Positions 1-6,790 of a DNA stretch of 64,000 nt are shown here, piece after piece; positions within the stretch are counted from its first letter, which is position 1; each line of letters starts with the position of its first letter. Both the position numbers and the translations under genes were made by a program. The notes below the pieces were generated by a model. That model had not been told where the DNA came from and searched no databases. It saw nothing but the letters and a program-made list of their open reading frames with translations. This stretch comes from Nocardioides sp. R-C-SC26 (GTDB lineage Bacteria > Actinomycetota > Actinomycetes > Propionibacteriales > Nocardioidaceae): contig NZ_JAHRHK010000003.1 of the NCBI RefSeq assembly GCF_021246465.1, forward strand, positions 177,025 through 241,024, read 5' to 3'.

Positions 1-183
1 TACGCCGCACGGCTCCTCATCACCCCCGACGAGTACGCGGCCGCCGAGGCCGCCGTCGGCCCGAGCGTCAACGCCATCGCCGTCGAGCTCGACCTCACCG
101 GCGTGCTCGTCGAAGCATGGCGACGCTGGTGGCGCAACACCGGCCGCTGGGACAGCGCGACCGTCTGCCGCGACGTCGGGTGA
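1..183 (+). CDS. ImmA/IrrE-like protein, C-terminal end (5' truncated by window)
   Basis: An open frame enters from the left edge and stops at TGA 181-183, giving 60 residues. It begins AARLLITPDEYAAAE, followed by a helix-turn-helix-like stretch (AIAVELDLTGVLVEAW) and a Trp/Arg-rich end. That arrangement is typical of the region C-terminal to the zinc site in ImmA/IrrE (DUF955) proteins of prophages and integrative elements, where ImmA usually follows an XRE-type repressor. The metal site itself would lie outside the window, so the call rests on the tail only. A complete ImmA/IrrE gene lies about 2 kb downstream, so the island probably carries two. It could instead be another small phage protein. 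Confidence 0.55.
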   Translation, partial: YAARLLITPDEYAAAEAAVGPSVNAIAVELDLTGVLVEAWRRWWRNTGRWDSATVCRDVG

Positions 184-223
184 ACCTGCCCCCGAGCTCG
201 CCGCTTCGCCCTAACCTTCGGCC

Positions 224-1027
224 ATGATCACTCGCCTTCACGTCTCCGGAGTCGCCGTGGCCGCCGCGATGGTGCTCTCCTCCTGCTCCTCTTCTGATCG
301 GGAGGCTCCAGCGGATTCCAACGAGAGCGCGACCTCGGCTGCGGCGAGTCCGAGCGCTGCGCGCGAGTCCACGGGGGCATCGGACGAGGACTTGCTGACC
401 TACTTCCAGGCGGTTGCACACCCAGTGCGTCCCAAGGTCCGTGCGGCGCTGAAGGTTACCGAGCCTGGCTCTCCCGCCGCGCTCTACATCACCCACCAGG
501 CGGCGCTGGAACAGGCGCTGACGGACGCCGGCTCGCCGTCAGAGCCTGACGAGTTGAGCGAGAGGGACGGCGTGTTCGTCAGCTGCGCTGCGACCGAAGA
601 TGACTGCGCACGCTATGGCAACATCGAGTCTGAGGGGGACAAGCTTTCCGCATTCACAGTGCAGGGAAAATCGATCGAGGGTCGCCTGCTGCCGGGTCGG
701 CCGCGAACTTACTCCGTTGGTGGCCTAGCAAAGGCTCGCTTGATCAGTGCCTATCGAGCGCGTTCCGGCGATCTCTTCGCCACTCTCGACGTTCGCAACG
801 TCGCCTCATCCCCGATCTCGTTCGAGTCTCGAACTGCGTACATCGCCGCCAACGGCCGGCAGGCCAACGTGGCGGGCTCCTACGGCCCCACTGCGCTGAT
901 GCCTGGCTCGCGTGCCACCTACGCACTGACCTTCTCTGGGGCGAGCCTGGGCGGGACGCTGCACGTCGAGATGTACTCGGAGTCGGGGGCACCGTCATCG
1001 GGCGGCGTTGACATTGAACTCAATTGA
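224..1027 (+). CDS. Hypothetical lipoprotein
   Basis: This 267-residue protein has a type II signal peptide. A short basic start (MITRLH) is followed by an Ala/Val hydrophobic stretch and a lipobox LSSC with the lipidated Cys at position 21, so it should be anchored to the outer face of the membrane. A Ser/Ala/Glu-rich linker follows to about residue 50. The last third (about 165-267) is rich in beta-strand patterns (LFATLDVRNVA, TYALTFSGASLGG) and looks like an immunoglobulin-type or DUF4352-like domain. I do not recognise the family. It lies in the island left of the integrase, with lower GC and rarer codons than the core genes. There is no clear Shine-Dalgarno site before the ATG. Confidence 0.7.
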   Translation: MITRLHVSGVAVAAAMVLSSCSSSDREAPADSNESATSAAASPSAARESTGASDEDLLTYFQAVAHPVRPKVRAALKVTEPGSPAALYITHQAALEQALTDAGSPSEPDELSERDGVFVSCAATEDDCARYGNIESEGDKLSAFTVQGKSIEGRLLPGRPRTYSVGGLAKARLISAYRARSGDLFATLDVRNVASSPISFESRTAYIAANGRQANVAGSYGPTALMPGSRATYALTFSGASLGGTLHVEMYSESGAPSSGGVDIELN

Positions 1028-1035
1028 GTTCAATG
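1012..1035. other. 24-bp perfect palindrome at the end of the lipoprotein gene
   Basis: CATTGAACTCAA is followed immediately by its exact reverse complement. The palindrome spans the TGA stop (1025-1027) of the lipoprotein gene. It has no loop and no T-run after it, so it is not a textbook terminator. It could be a bidirectional terminator between the convergent lipoprotein and collagen-like genes, or a protein-binding site. It is AT-rich compared with the rest of the window. Confidence 0.5.
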
Positions 1036-1084
1036 CAGGACTGGCCCTGCCTAGTTCCTCCCCGCGGGCGTCCCGCACTAGCTT

Positions 1085-1849
1085 TCAGTTAAAGGGAGTC
1101 GGGGCGGCAGTGCCGAGTTGTTCAACGGTGAAGGTCACGCGAGCAGTAAACGATGGGATGGGCAGGAACCGCTCGGGAAACGGTAGAGAAAGCGGCCCGA
1201 TGCACTCCGCTCCGATAGATAGACGTGTCGGCACCGACGGGATGAACTGCCCTAGCCCGAGGCGCTCATTGGACTGTCCAATTCCGTTCAAGGATCCGAA
1301 TCCAGGAAAAAGTCGAACCTCGGCGCCATCCGTACAGGACGAGAAGTCGCCACTCAGCAACTCAAGCGAAAGGGCCGTCACCCTGCTCCTCACAGGGAGT
1401 GTTGAATTCGAGAACTTAAGTGGTGCCATGTCGAGCACATCGCCTGCGAGGCCGTTGTTCACACCGTCGCCGGTGTATGACACGGTCCATGTGTAGACAG
1501 GCGGAACGGAGGCTCCACCCGAGGTACCCGCTGGCCCCTGCGGTCCTTGAGCCCCCGCGGGACCCGTGTCGCCCTTTGGTCCTTGCACTCCAGCGGGACC
1601 GGGCTGGCCAGCGGGCCCCTGAGGGCCGACCTGGCTCTCAATCGACTGGAGCAGAGCCTCCAGCGCCGCGGGCCTGAACCGGTCAAGCTTCAGGTCACCC
1701 CTGGCGATGTCCTGATTCTTGATCGAGCCGTCCTTGATGTCCCTGCCCGTCATCAATCGGTCAGCAGCGGCGCCAGCGCCACCAGCCGCAATCAGGGCGA
1801 GCGCAAGAACAGACGTAGCGGCAGTCGTGCGCGCAGCGGGACGCACCAT
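1085..1849 (-). CDS. Secreted collagen-like repeat protein
   Basis: This 254-residue protein has an Ala-rich N-terminal hydrophobic segment (about residues 9-29) that looks like a signal peptide or anchor. Next is a conserved-looking GRDIKDGSIKNQDIARGDL motif (35-53), a short helix, and twelve Gly-X-Y triplets (residues 75-109, such as GPQGPAGQPGPA and GPKGDTGPAG). The C-terminal domain of about 140 residues is of unknown fold. Gly-X-Y runs in bacteria form triple helices in surface proteins and phage tail fibres. The AAGGAG site at 1855-1860, six bases before the ATG, fixes the start. It is transcribed away from the ImmA-cyclase operon and lies in the same island. The helix-then-triplet layout suggests a trimer; its function is unknown. 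Confidence 0.8.
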   Translation of the reverse strand: MVRPAARTTAATSVLALALIAAGGAGAAADRLMTGRDIKDGSIKNQDIARGDLKLDRFRPAALEALLQSIESQVGPQGPAGQPGPAGVQGPKGDTGPAGAQGPQGPAGTSGGASVPPVYTWTVSYTGDGVNNGLAGDVLDMAPLKFSNSTLPVRSRVTALSLELLSGDFSSCTDGAEVRLFPGFGSLNGIGQSNERLGLGQFIPSVPTRLSIGAECIGPLSLPFPERFLPIPSFTARVTFTVEQLGTAAPTPFN

Positions 1850-2042
1850 AAAAGTCTCCTTCGGTAGTGCGAGTCACCGGAGACTAGCCGCGCTGGCCGA
1901 CGCGAGTCGGTCAATCGAGGTGCGACTTACTGCGGGCGCGGCACCCCACCGGGCTACTCGCCGGTGGGTCTGACCGTCCAGCCGTCCCCGGCGGCGGCCT
2001 GGCGCGGTGTCACGACGAGGAGGATGCGTGTCGCATCGAACA

Positions 2043-2058
2043 TCGAACATCTGTTCGA
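2043..2058. promoter_or_regulatory. LexA-type SOS box, perfect match to TCGAAC-N4-GTTCGA
   Basis: The sequence reads TCGAACATCTGTTCGA. It matches the actinobacterial/Gram-positive LexA consensus TCGAAC-N4-GTTCGA at all twelve defined positions and is a perfect inverted repeat. It lies about 115 bases before the ImmA start. Its right half occupies the -35 position relative to the -10-like TACAAT at 2076-2081, where a bound repressor would block transcription. LexA control is inferred; the match is seen directly. Confidence 0.75.
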
Positions 2059-2081
2059 TGATCGCCTTGGGACGGTACAAT
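2053..2081 (+). promoter_or_regulatory. Probable promoter of the ImmA-cyclase operon
   Basis: A -10-like hexamer TACAAT lies at 2076-2081, 17 bases after the hexamer GTTCGA (2053-2058) that forms the right half of the SOS box. The -35 match is poor, as is common in actinobacteria. Transcription would begin near 2088, leaving an untranslated leader of about 85 bases before the ATG at 2173. Confidence 0.4.
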
Positions 2082-2172
2082 TGTCCCTGCCGACGGGCCG
2101 TGTGAGATGAGTCGCAGGAATGTGTGGCGAGCGCTACCCTGCCCGAGTTAGGTGGAAAGATGAAGGGGTGAC

Positions 2173-2664
2173 ATGACTTCCGCTTCTGGTTTGTCCTACG
2201 GCGCGATCCGCAGTTATGCGGAGCGCATCGGTGAGCACCACCAGATCTACGACGGCTCTGGAAGTGCCGACATCGAGGCCTTGGTCGAGGACCTTGGAGG
2301 GACAATCGAGGTCGCGCACGAAGACGAATCCCTTCACGTCGTCGATGAGGGCGACTTCGTTATCTACGTCCCGCCCACCACCTCTTCTCGCCGAGACCGG
2401 TTCACGGTGGCCCATGAACTTGGGCACTACTTCTTGCACTACCTGTACCTCGAGAAGAAGGGCCGTGCCACGTTTGGCCGGGGCGGCAGGAGTCGGTCCG
2501 AGACTGAGGCTAACGTCTTCGCGTCATCGTTACTCATGCCGGAGGATCCATTTCGGGATGCGCACGCGGAACTCGGGGCTGACGTTAACGCCCTCGCCCG
2601 GCGCTTCGACGTCTCCCCTGCAGCAGCGGACGTTCGGTGTCAGGTTCTTGGACTGGAGCGGTGA
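2173..2664 (+). CDS. ImmA/IrrE family zinc metallopeptidase
   Basis: This 163-residue protein has the complete ImmA/IrrE (DUF955, COG2856) core. The zinc motif HELGH is at residues 81-85, and the third ligand region ETEANVFASSLLMP starts at 110 with Glu112 as the likely ligand. A C-terminal helical segment (LARRFDVSPAAA) resembles the usual helix-turn-helix-like tail. Family members cleave a partner repressor: ImmA cuts ImmR in ICEBs1, and IrrE/PprI cuts DdrO after DNA damage in Deinococcus. There is no transmembrane segment or sensor domain, so it is a minimal cytosolic protease. A GAAGGGG site precedes the ATG. The stop overlaps the next gene's GTG (GTGA), so the two are translationally coupled. 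No XRE-type repressor lies beside it. Confidence 0.88.
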   Translation: MTSASGLSYGAIRSYAERIGEHHQIYDGSGSADIEALVEDLGGTIEVAHEDESLHVVDEGDFVIYVPPTTSSRRDRFTVAHELGHYFLHYLYLEKKGRATFGRGGRSRSETEANVFASSLLMPEDPFRDAHAELGADVNALARRFDVSPAAADVRCQVLGLER

Positions 2665-3659
2665 GCGGCAAGAAACGCTCCGAGCTCTTTCTAGCTTGTG
2701 ACCTGGTGGGCTCAACGAGCTATAAGCAGGAGCGTGGACCTGGATGGCAGGAGGCCTTCCTCGCCTTCTATCGACAGTTCCCCCAAAAAGTGGCTGACGT
2801 TAAGGGCGAACATGGCGTTCAGGTCGATTTCGATCTCTGGAAGCCAATTGGCGATGAGCTCATCTTCACTGTCAGCGTTCGACACGAACATGACATCTAC
2901 CACGCGGTACGCGTATGGCTAGAAGCAATGAAGCGCTACGAGGTGACCCTCGCAAAAGACACGTCGATGAGCACCAAGGGTGGTGCGTTCGTCGCGACCT
3001 TCCCAGGCCCGGACAGCGAGTCCTCGATCCCTCGAGATCCCGACTCCGAGACATCAGATCGGCACCCCGTTCTGCTCAACGACGACGCCCTCAAAGGGCA
3101 GCGCAAACACAGCAGGTACTTGTATGACTTCTTCGGCCCGAGCATCGATACCGGATTCCGGGTCACCTCCGAATGCACACCGCGATATTTCACGATATCG
3201 GTAGAAGTAGCGTGGGCGCTGTTGCTGGCGAGCCGCGACGAGAGCGAGATGCTGCTCGACGACCTCACGTTCCTGAAGCCTCGCGAACTCAAGGGCGTCT
3301 GGAAGGGCCGTGACTACCCCCTCTTTGCGATCGACCGCAGACACGACGACCCAGTGAATCAGTCGATCAAGAAGTTGGTCGACGGTGACTTGAACCGCGA
3401 GCACGCAGAGAAGATGTGTCGCGAATGCGTCACATCGTCAGGGTGGGTGTCTGCGATCTATCTACCTGACTCAGGCGTTGAAGCAGTGCGAATGGAGCCT
3501 GCTGACAGCCTCGCCGATGCACGTGCTCACGCGATGGAACTAACCGGAGCTGAAACTGTGCTCAAGGATGATCACGACCCCGGCAAGGAACTCCCTGAGT
3601 CGGCACCACTCGGCATGGAGCATCGATCTTCAGGTGGCGGAGAGCCCGCGTCCTCTTGA
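2661..3659 (+). CDS. Class III nucleotide cyclase-fold protein (Pycsar-like cyclase candidate)
   Basis: The 332-residue protein starts at GTG 2661, inside the GTGA overlap with the ImmA gene. Residues 8-225 carry the class III adenylate/guanylate cyclase plan: ELFLACDLVGST with metal-ligand Asp14, WKPIGDELIF with Lys61 and the second metal Asp65, GPSIDTGFRV (159-168) in place of the usual G-x-x-x-N-x-A-x-R strand, and LKGVWKGRDYPLFAI (210-224) for the final strand. Both metal aspartates and the strand Arg (167) are present, but the transition-state Asn is Asp163. The C-terminal 100 residues are unfamiliar. There is no transmembrane or receiver domain. Pycsar cyclases share this fold and live in mobile defence islands, but no typical Pycsar effector is adjacent. 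Cyclase activity is inferred; a non-catalytic nucleotide-binding role is possible. Confidence 0.7.
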   Translation: MSGKKRSELFLACDLVGSTSYKQERGPGWQEAFLAFYRQFPQKVADVKGEHGVQVDFDLWKPIGDELIFTVSVRHEHDIYHAVRVWLEAMKRYEVTLAKDTSMSTKGGAFVATFPGPDSESSIPRDPDSETSDRHPVLLNDDALKGQRKHSRYLYDFFGPSIDTGFRVTSECTPRYFTISVEVAWALLLASRDESEMLLDDLTFLKPRELKGVWKGRDYPLFAIDRRHDDPVNQSIKKLVDGDLNREHAEKMCRECVTSSGWVSAIYLPDSGVEAVRMEPADSLADARAHAMELTGAETVLKDDHDPGKELPESAPLGMEHRSSGGGEPASS

Positions 3660-3727
3660 TCCGCGCTCGACCCGAAACGGATCACCTCTGCTGGCCGGCC
3701 CACCGAGCGTTACCTCGGTAGACGATC

Positions 3728-4882
3728 TCAGCGCTTCCTCGCTATCACCTTGTCAAGTGCCTTCACGCCAGCCGGCGAGAGCGTGGCGACCATCCCGCCG
3801 TAGGTGTTGTTCGTCGTCTCGAGCGACTCGTGGCCGATGATCCGCTGCACCTCGTGCATTGGGATCCCGGCGTCGGTCATGTTCGCGACGGCCATGTGTC
3901 GCAGCCAGTGGGGTGTCGGTCGACGGTCGGGGTCGACGTCGAGACCGGCTGCCTTGATCAGCCCGGGCCAGGTGCTGCGGAGGAAGGTGTTCTGGTTCCA
4001 GTGGTTGCCGAGCTTGTTGGTGAACACGAACCGGTCGGCCGGGCCTAGCGCCGCGAGACGACGGCGGAGCATCTCGGCGGTCTCGGTCGGGACGCGCGTG
4101 CGTCGGAACGCAGCCCACGACTTGGCGGCGTCGCGGACCAGGACCTGCTTGTTCTCGACGAGCCTGAACACCTGGGTCACGTCGACCCACACGTGCTTGC
4201 CGTCGTCTTCGACCGCCTCGGGCGGGAGCGCGGTCGCCTCTGAGAACCGCCATCCGAGGCTGCCGAGGAAGAGCACCAGGTCGGCGAGATCGGGGTTCGC
4301 CTTCTCGTTCTCGGCGGTGCTGATCAGCCGGCGCCACTCGGCGGTGGTGGTGCCCTTCACGCGCTTGCGGGTGCGGCGCGGGAGCTCGGTCTCTCGGCAC
4401 GGGTTGTGCGAAACGAAGCCGCGGGAACGGGCCTTGCCGAACTTGAAGATCGAGTGCAGCAGCATGTGCCGGTCGGCGACCGACTTCGGCGCCAGGTCGG
4501 ATCCGCGCGGCGAGGCCATGTGGTCGACCCAGCGCTGCACGTCGGCCTCGTCGATGGTCTCGGCCTCGCGGTGGCCGAACCACGGCTCGATGTAGTTGCG
4601 GTAGTCACGGCGGTACTCAGCCATCGTGCGCTCGGTGACGTCGCGGGCCTTCCAGTCGAAGAACCTGGAGGCGATCTCAGCGACGGTGGGGGACGCCGGT
4701 CGGGCGTCGCCGGCCGCGGCCTTGATCGCGCGGTCCGGGCCGAGCAGGTCGACCAGCGTGGCGAACGCCTCCGCGTCCTTACGGGTGCCGAACGACTTCG
4801 AGGTCTGCTTCGTCCCGTGCCGATAGAGGACGGCGAACGACTTCTCGCCAGAGGCGTAGGTGCGCTCTCGAATGCTCGCCAC
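3728..4882 (-). CDS. Tyrosine recombinase/integrase of the tRNA-Glu island
   Basis: The 384-residue phage-type integrase has an N-terminal arm domain (MASIRERTYASGEKSFAV), a core-binding helical domain around 60-170 and a catalytic domain. The tyrosine-recombinase residues are visible: Arg in GWRFSEATAL, H-x-x-R in HWLRH, His in IIGHESLETT and the nucleophile in NTYGG. An ATG at 4975 would extend the frame through the hairpin at 4938-4971, so I prefer the GTG at 4882, which gives a normal integrase N-terminus. It lies about 100 bases past the 3' end of tRNA-Glu on the same strand, the standard layout for an element integrated in a tRNA gene. It is convergent with the cyclase gene. Confidence 0.9.
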   Translation of the reverse strand: MASIRERTYASGEKSFAVLYRHGTKQTSKSFGTRKDAEAFATLVDLLGPDRAIKAAAGDARPASPTVAEIASRFFDWKARDVTERTMAEYRRDYRNYIEPWFGHREAETIDEADVQRWVDHMASPRGSDLAPKSVADRHMLLHSIFKFGKARSRGFVSHNPCRETELPRRTRKRVKGTTTAEWRRLISTAENEKANPDLADLVLFLGSLGWRFSEATALPPEAVEDDGKHVWVDVTQVFRLVENKQVLVRDAAKSWAAFRRTRVPTETAEMLRRRLAALGPADRFVFTNKLGNHWNQNTFLRSTWPGLIKAAGLDVDPDRRPTPHWLRHMAVANMTDAGIPMHEVQRIIGHESLETTNNTYGGMVATLSPAGVKALDKVIARKR

Positions 4883-4937
4883 GACGGCGATTCTGCCCGG
4901 AATTGTTGACTGGATGTTGACGGGAAGAAATGAACGC

Positions 4938-4971
4938 GGCCCCTGACCCGCATTTTCGCAGGTCAGGGGCC
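4938..4971 (-). terminator. Terminator hairpin after tRNA-Glu
   Basis: GGCCCCTGACC (4938-4948) and GGTCAGGGGCC (4961-4971) form a perfect 11-bp stem with a 12-base loop. On the minus strand it is followed by a pyrimidine-rich TTCATTTCTTCC stretch, as in an intrinsic terminator. It would end the tRNA-Glu transcript before the integrase gene. Confidence 0.65.
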
Positions 4972-4982
4972 ACATTTTCGGG

Positions 4983-5055
4983 CACCCCCAACGGGATTCG
5001 AACCCGTGCTACCGCCGTGAAAGGGCGACGTCCTAGGCCGCTAGACGATGGGGGC
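4983..5055 (-). tRNA. tRNA-Glu (anticodon UUC)
   Basis: A 73-nt cloverleaf reads on the minus strand. The acceptor stem is GCCCCCA with TGGGGGT, the D-arm begins TCGTCTAGCGGCCTAGGA, the anticodon loop CTTTCAC holds TTC, and the T-arm contains GGTTCGAATCC. The terminal CCA is not fully encoded. The 3' end faces the integrase, so it is the likely attachment site of the island at 1-4982. No second copy of the 3' segment is visible in the window, so the other junction is outside it. Confidence 0.95.
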
Positions 5056-5157
5056 TAGGGCATCGGCCAGCCTAATGCACCGGTGACGCCGGCCGGCGTC
5101 GGGGACGGCTGCCGCTTCGTCGACCGGGAGGTCTGGCATGTATGCTTCCCAGCGCTT

Positions 5158-5231
5158 GGGCAGGTAGCTCAGTTGGTACGAGCGTCCGCCTGAAAAGTGG
5201 AAGGTCGGCGGTTCGACCCCGCCCCTGCCCA
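5158..5231 (+). tRNA. tRNA-Phe (anticodon GAA)
   Basis: A 74-nt cloverleaf: acceptor stem GGGCAGG with CCTGCCC, D-stem GCTC with GAGC, anticodon loop CTGAAAA (GAA), and T-arm GGCGG-TTCGACC-CCGCC. CCA is not encoded. It is divergent from tRNA-Glu, with about 100 bases between them. Confidence 0.95.
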
Positions 5232-5374
5232 CAAGCACCGCAGGTCCACGACCTGCGTGACGACCCCCTCCGGCTTCCGGTGGGGGTCGTCCTCATTCGC
5301 CGACCGATCACGCTTCCATCACGGTGCGTCGCAGGCGGGGTTGAACGACCGCCGGGCTCCGCATACTTGCCACC

Positions 5375-6526
5375 GTGACCATCTCGGAGCCCATCGACGA
5401 GCCGAGCGGTGCCTCCGCAGCGCGTCCGCGGCTCGCCTGGCCCGACGTCGCGAAGGGCGCCTGCATCCTGCTCGTGGTGCTGCACCACGTCGTGACCAAG
5501 GAGTTCACGGCCCTGGTCTCCGAGCCGCTCGCGCCGGTCGGCGATGTGTGGAGCAGCATCACCTGGCTCCTCAAGCCGGTGCGGATGCCCCTCTTCTTCG
5601 TCGTCAGCGGCTTCTTCATGGCCACCGCGCTTCGCCGGCCCTGGCCCTGGGCCCGTGCGCGCATGCAGTCGGGCTACTACCTCTACGTCGTGTGGCTGAC
5701 GGTCATGATCGGCGTCTATGCCTGGGAGACACGGCTGCCCGCGAACCGGATCGAGTCCCCCGCAGACTTCGTCGGCGAACTCCTCTGGGCGGCCTCGAGC
5801 CTCTGGTTCCTCTACGCACTCGTGCTCTACCACCTCCTCGCCCGTCTCACCGCCCGCTTCGACCCCCGGGTCGTCGTCGCCGTCGCGGCCGGGGTGTCGA
5901 TGGCGGTCTCGGCCCTGCCGCTCGACGAGACCAACCGCGTGGCCGTGCTCGCGAACGCCGTGTTCTACCTCGCCGGCGCGCTGTTCCCGCACCTGGTCAG
6001 TCGGATCGCGGCGATGCGGCCGGCGCTCGGGCGTCTCCTGGTGACCTACCTCGCCGTGGCCGCGATGGCGACGATGGGCCCATTGCCGCGCAGCGTCGGC
6101 ATGTTCCTGGCCAGTTGCGTCGGCATCCCCCTCGGCATCGCGCTCGCCGTCCGAGCCGCCGACACCGATCTCGGGCGCGGCCTGGCCTGGCTCGGACGGC
6201 GCACCTTGCGCGTGTACGTGCTTCATCTGATCGTGCTCGCCGCGTTTGTGCAGATCCCCCACCAGCTCTGGGTCGGACACCGCTGGTCGCCCTGGGTGGC
6301 ACTCGCCTACCCCGTCGCGCTGACGGTGCTCATCGTGCTGGCCTGCTTCGGCCTGCACCACCTGCTGCAGCGGATCGGTGCCGGCTTCCTCTTCACCGCA
6401 CCGGCGTGGACCACGCGCACCTGGACGCCGACCCGGCGCACCACCGCGCCTCTGCTCACCTCACGCGACACCACCTGGCCCTCCCGCAGCGTGCGGGACG
6501 ACGGACCGGACCGTCGCCTGCGGTAG
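5375..6526 (+). CDS. Membrane acyltransferase, family 3 (OafA-like)
   Basis: This 383-residue integral membrane protein begins at GTG 5375. After a short cytosolic tail comes the family opening DVAKGACILLVVLHHV (residues 25-40), then about ten hydrophobic segments with short loops, typical of Acyltransferase_3 (PF01757). These enzymes move acyl groups, often acetyl, onto cell-surface sugars or lipids from a cytosolic donor. The His in the LHHV segment sits where the family's conserved catalytic His is found. The C-terminal 50 residues are a Thr/Arg-rich cytosolic tail. It stands alone after tRNA-Phe, so the acceptor cannot be guessed. About 260 bases with no feature I can recognise separate it from the next gene. 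Confidence 0.85.
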   Translation: MTISEPIDEPSGASAARPRLAWPDVAKGACILLVVLHHVVTKEFTALVSEPLAPVGDVWSSITWLLKPVRMPLFFVVSGFFMATALRRPWPWARARMQSGYYLYVVWLTVMIGVYAWETRLPANRIESPADFVGELLWAASSLWFLYALVLYHLLARLTARFDPRVVVAVAAGVSMAVSALPLDETNRVAVLANAVFYLAGALFPHLVSRIAAMRPALGRLLVTYLAVAAMATMGPLPRSVGMFLASCVGIPLGIALAVRAADTDLGRGLAWLGRRTLRVYVLHLIVLAAFVQIPHQLWVGHRWSPWVALAYPVALTVLIVLACFGLHHLLQRIGAGFLFTAPAWTTRTWTPTRRTTAPLLTSRDTTWPSRSVRDDGPDRRLR

Positions 6527-6790
6527 GCGTCTGGCTGACCGGGTGTCGAGACGCTCGCCGGTGGCGATGCGGCCGGGTCGGCCTCGGGCCCTCCGCTGAC
6601 CGATCACCGACCAGCGGAGCGGGGTGGTCACGCAGTGCGATCCCCGCGTGACCGAACGGGCGAGGACGTCGTCACGGGTCCGAACACGCTCAGAACCGGG
6701 CCGCCGTCGCCGAAGAACACGTATCACCGACGGCGCATTCTCCGCGCCGCAGCGCACCCACCGACCGCTGTTCACCGAGGAGGTGTCCCG

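Larger units (their letters stand above)
1850..2172. other. Divergent intergenic region with SOS box
   Basis: These 323 bases separate the collagen-like gene (minus strand) from the ImmA gene (plus strand). No open frame in them looks coding. The notable contents are the SOS box and the -10-like element entered separately, and the ribosome-binding sequence GAAGGGG that precedes the ImmA ATG at 2173. A partial second copy of the left SOS half-site (TCGAACA) lies directly upstream of the full box. Confidence 0.6.

Noticed and set aside
2637-2660. Upstream ATG start for the cyclase-fold gene
   Set aside because: It lies inside the ImmA gene. The GTG at 2661 gives the normal 4-bp overlap and begins the family domain directly.
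1-3727. Second attachment-site copy of the tRNA-Glu 3' end
   Set aside because: I looked for the GGGATTCGAACCCG-type segment in this stretch and found none, so the other island end is outside the window.
4883-4975. Extended N-terminus of the integrase from ATG 4975
   Set aside because: It would read through a strong terminator hairpin and add residues unlike integrases. GTG 4882 gives the usual start.
5041-5238. Minus-strand frame containing GRGGVEPPTFHFSGGRSYQLSYLP
   Set aside because: It is the reverse reading of tRNA-Phe, a common false protein call.
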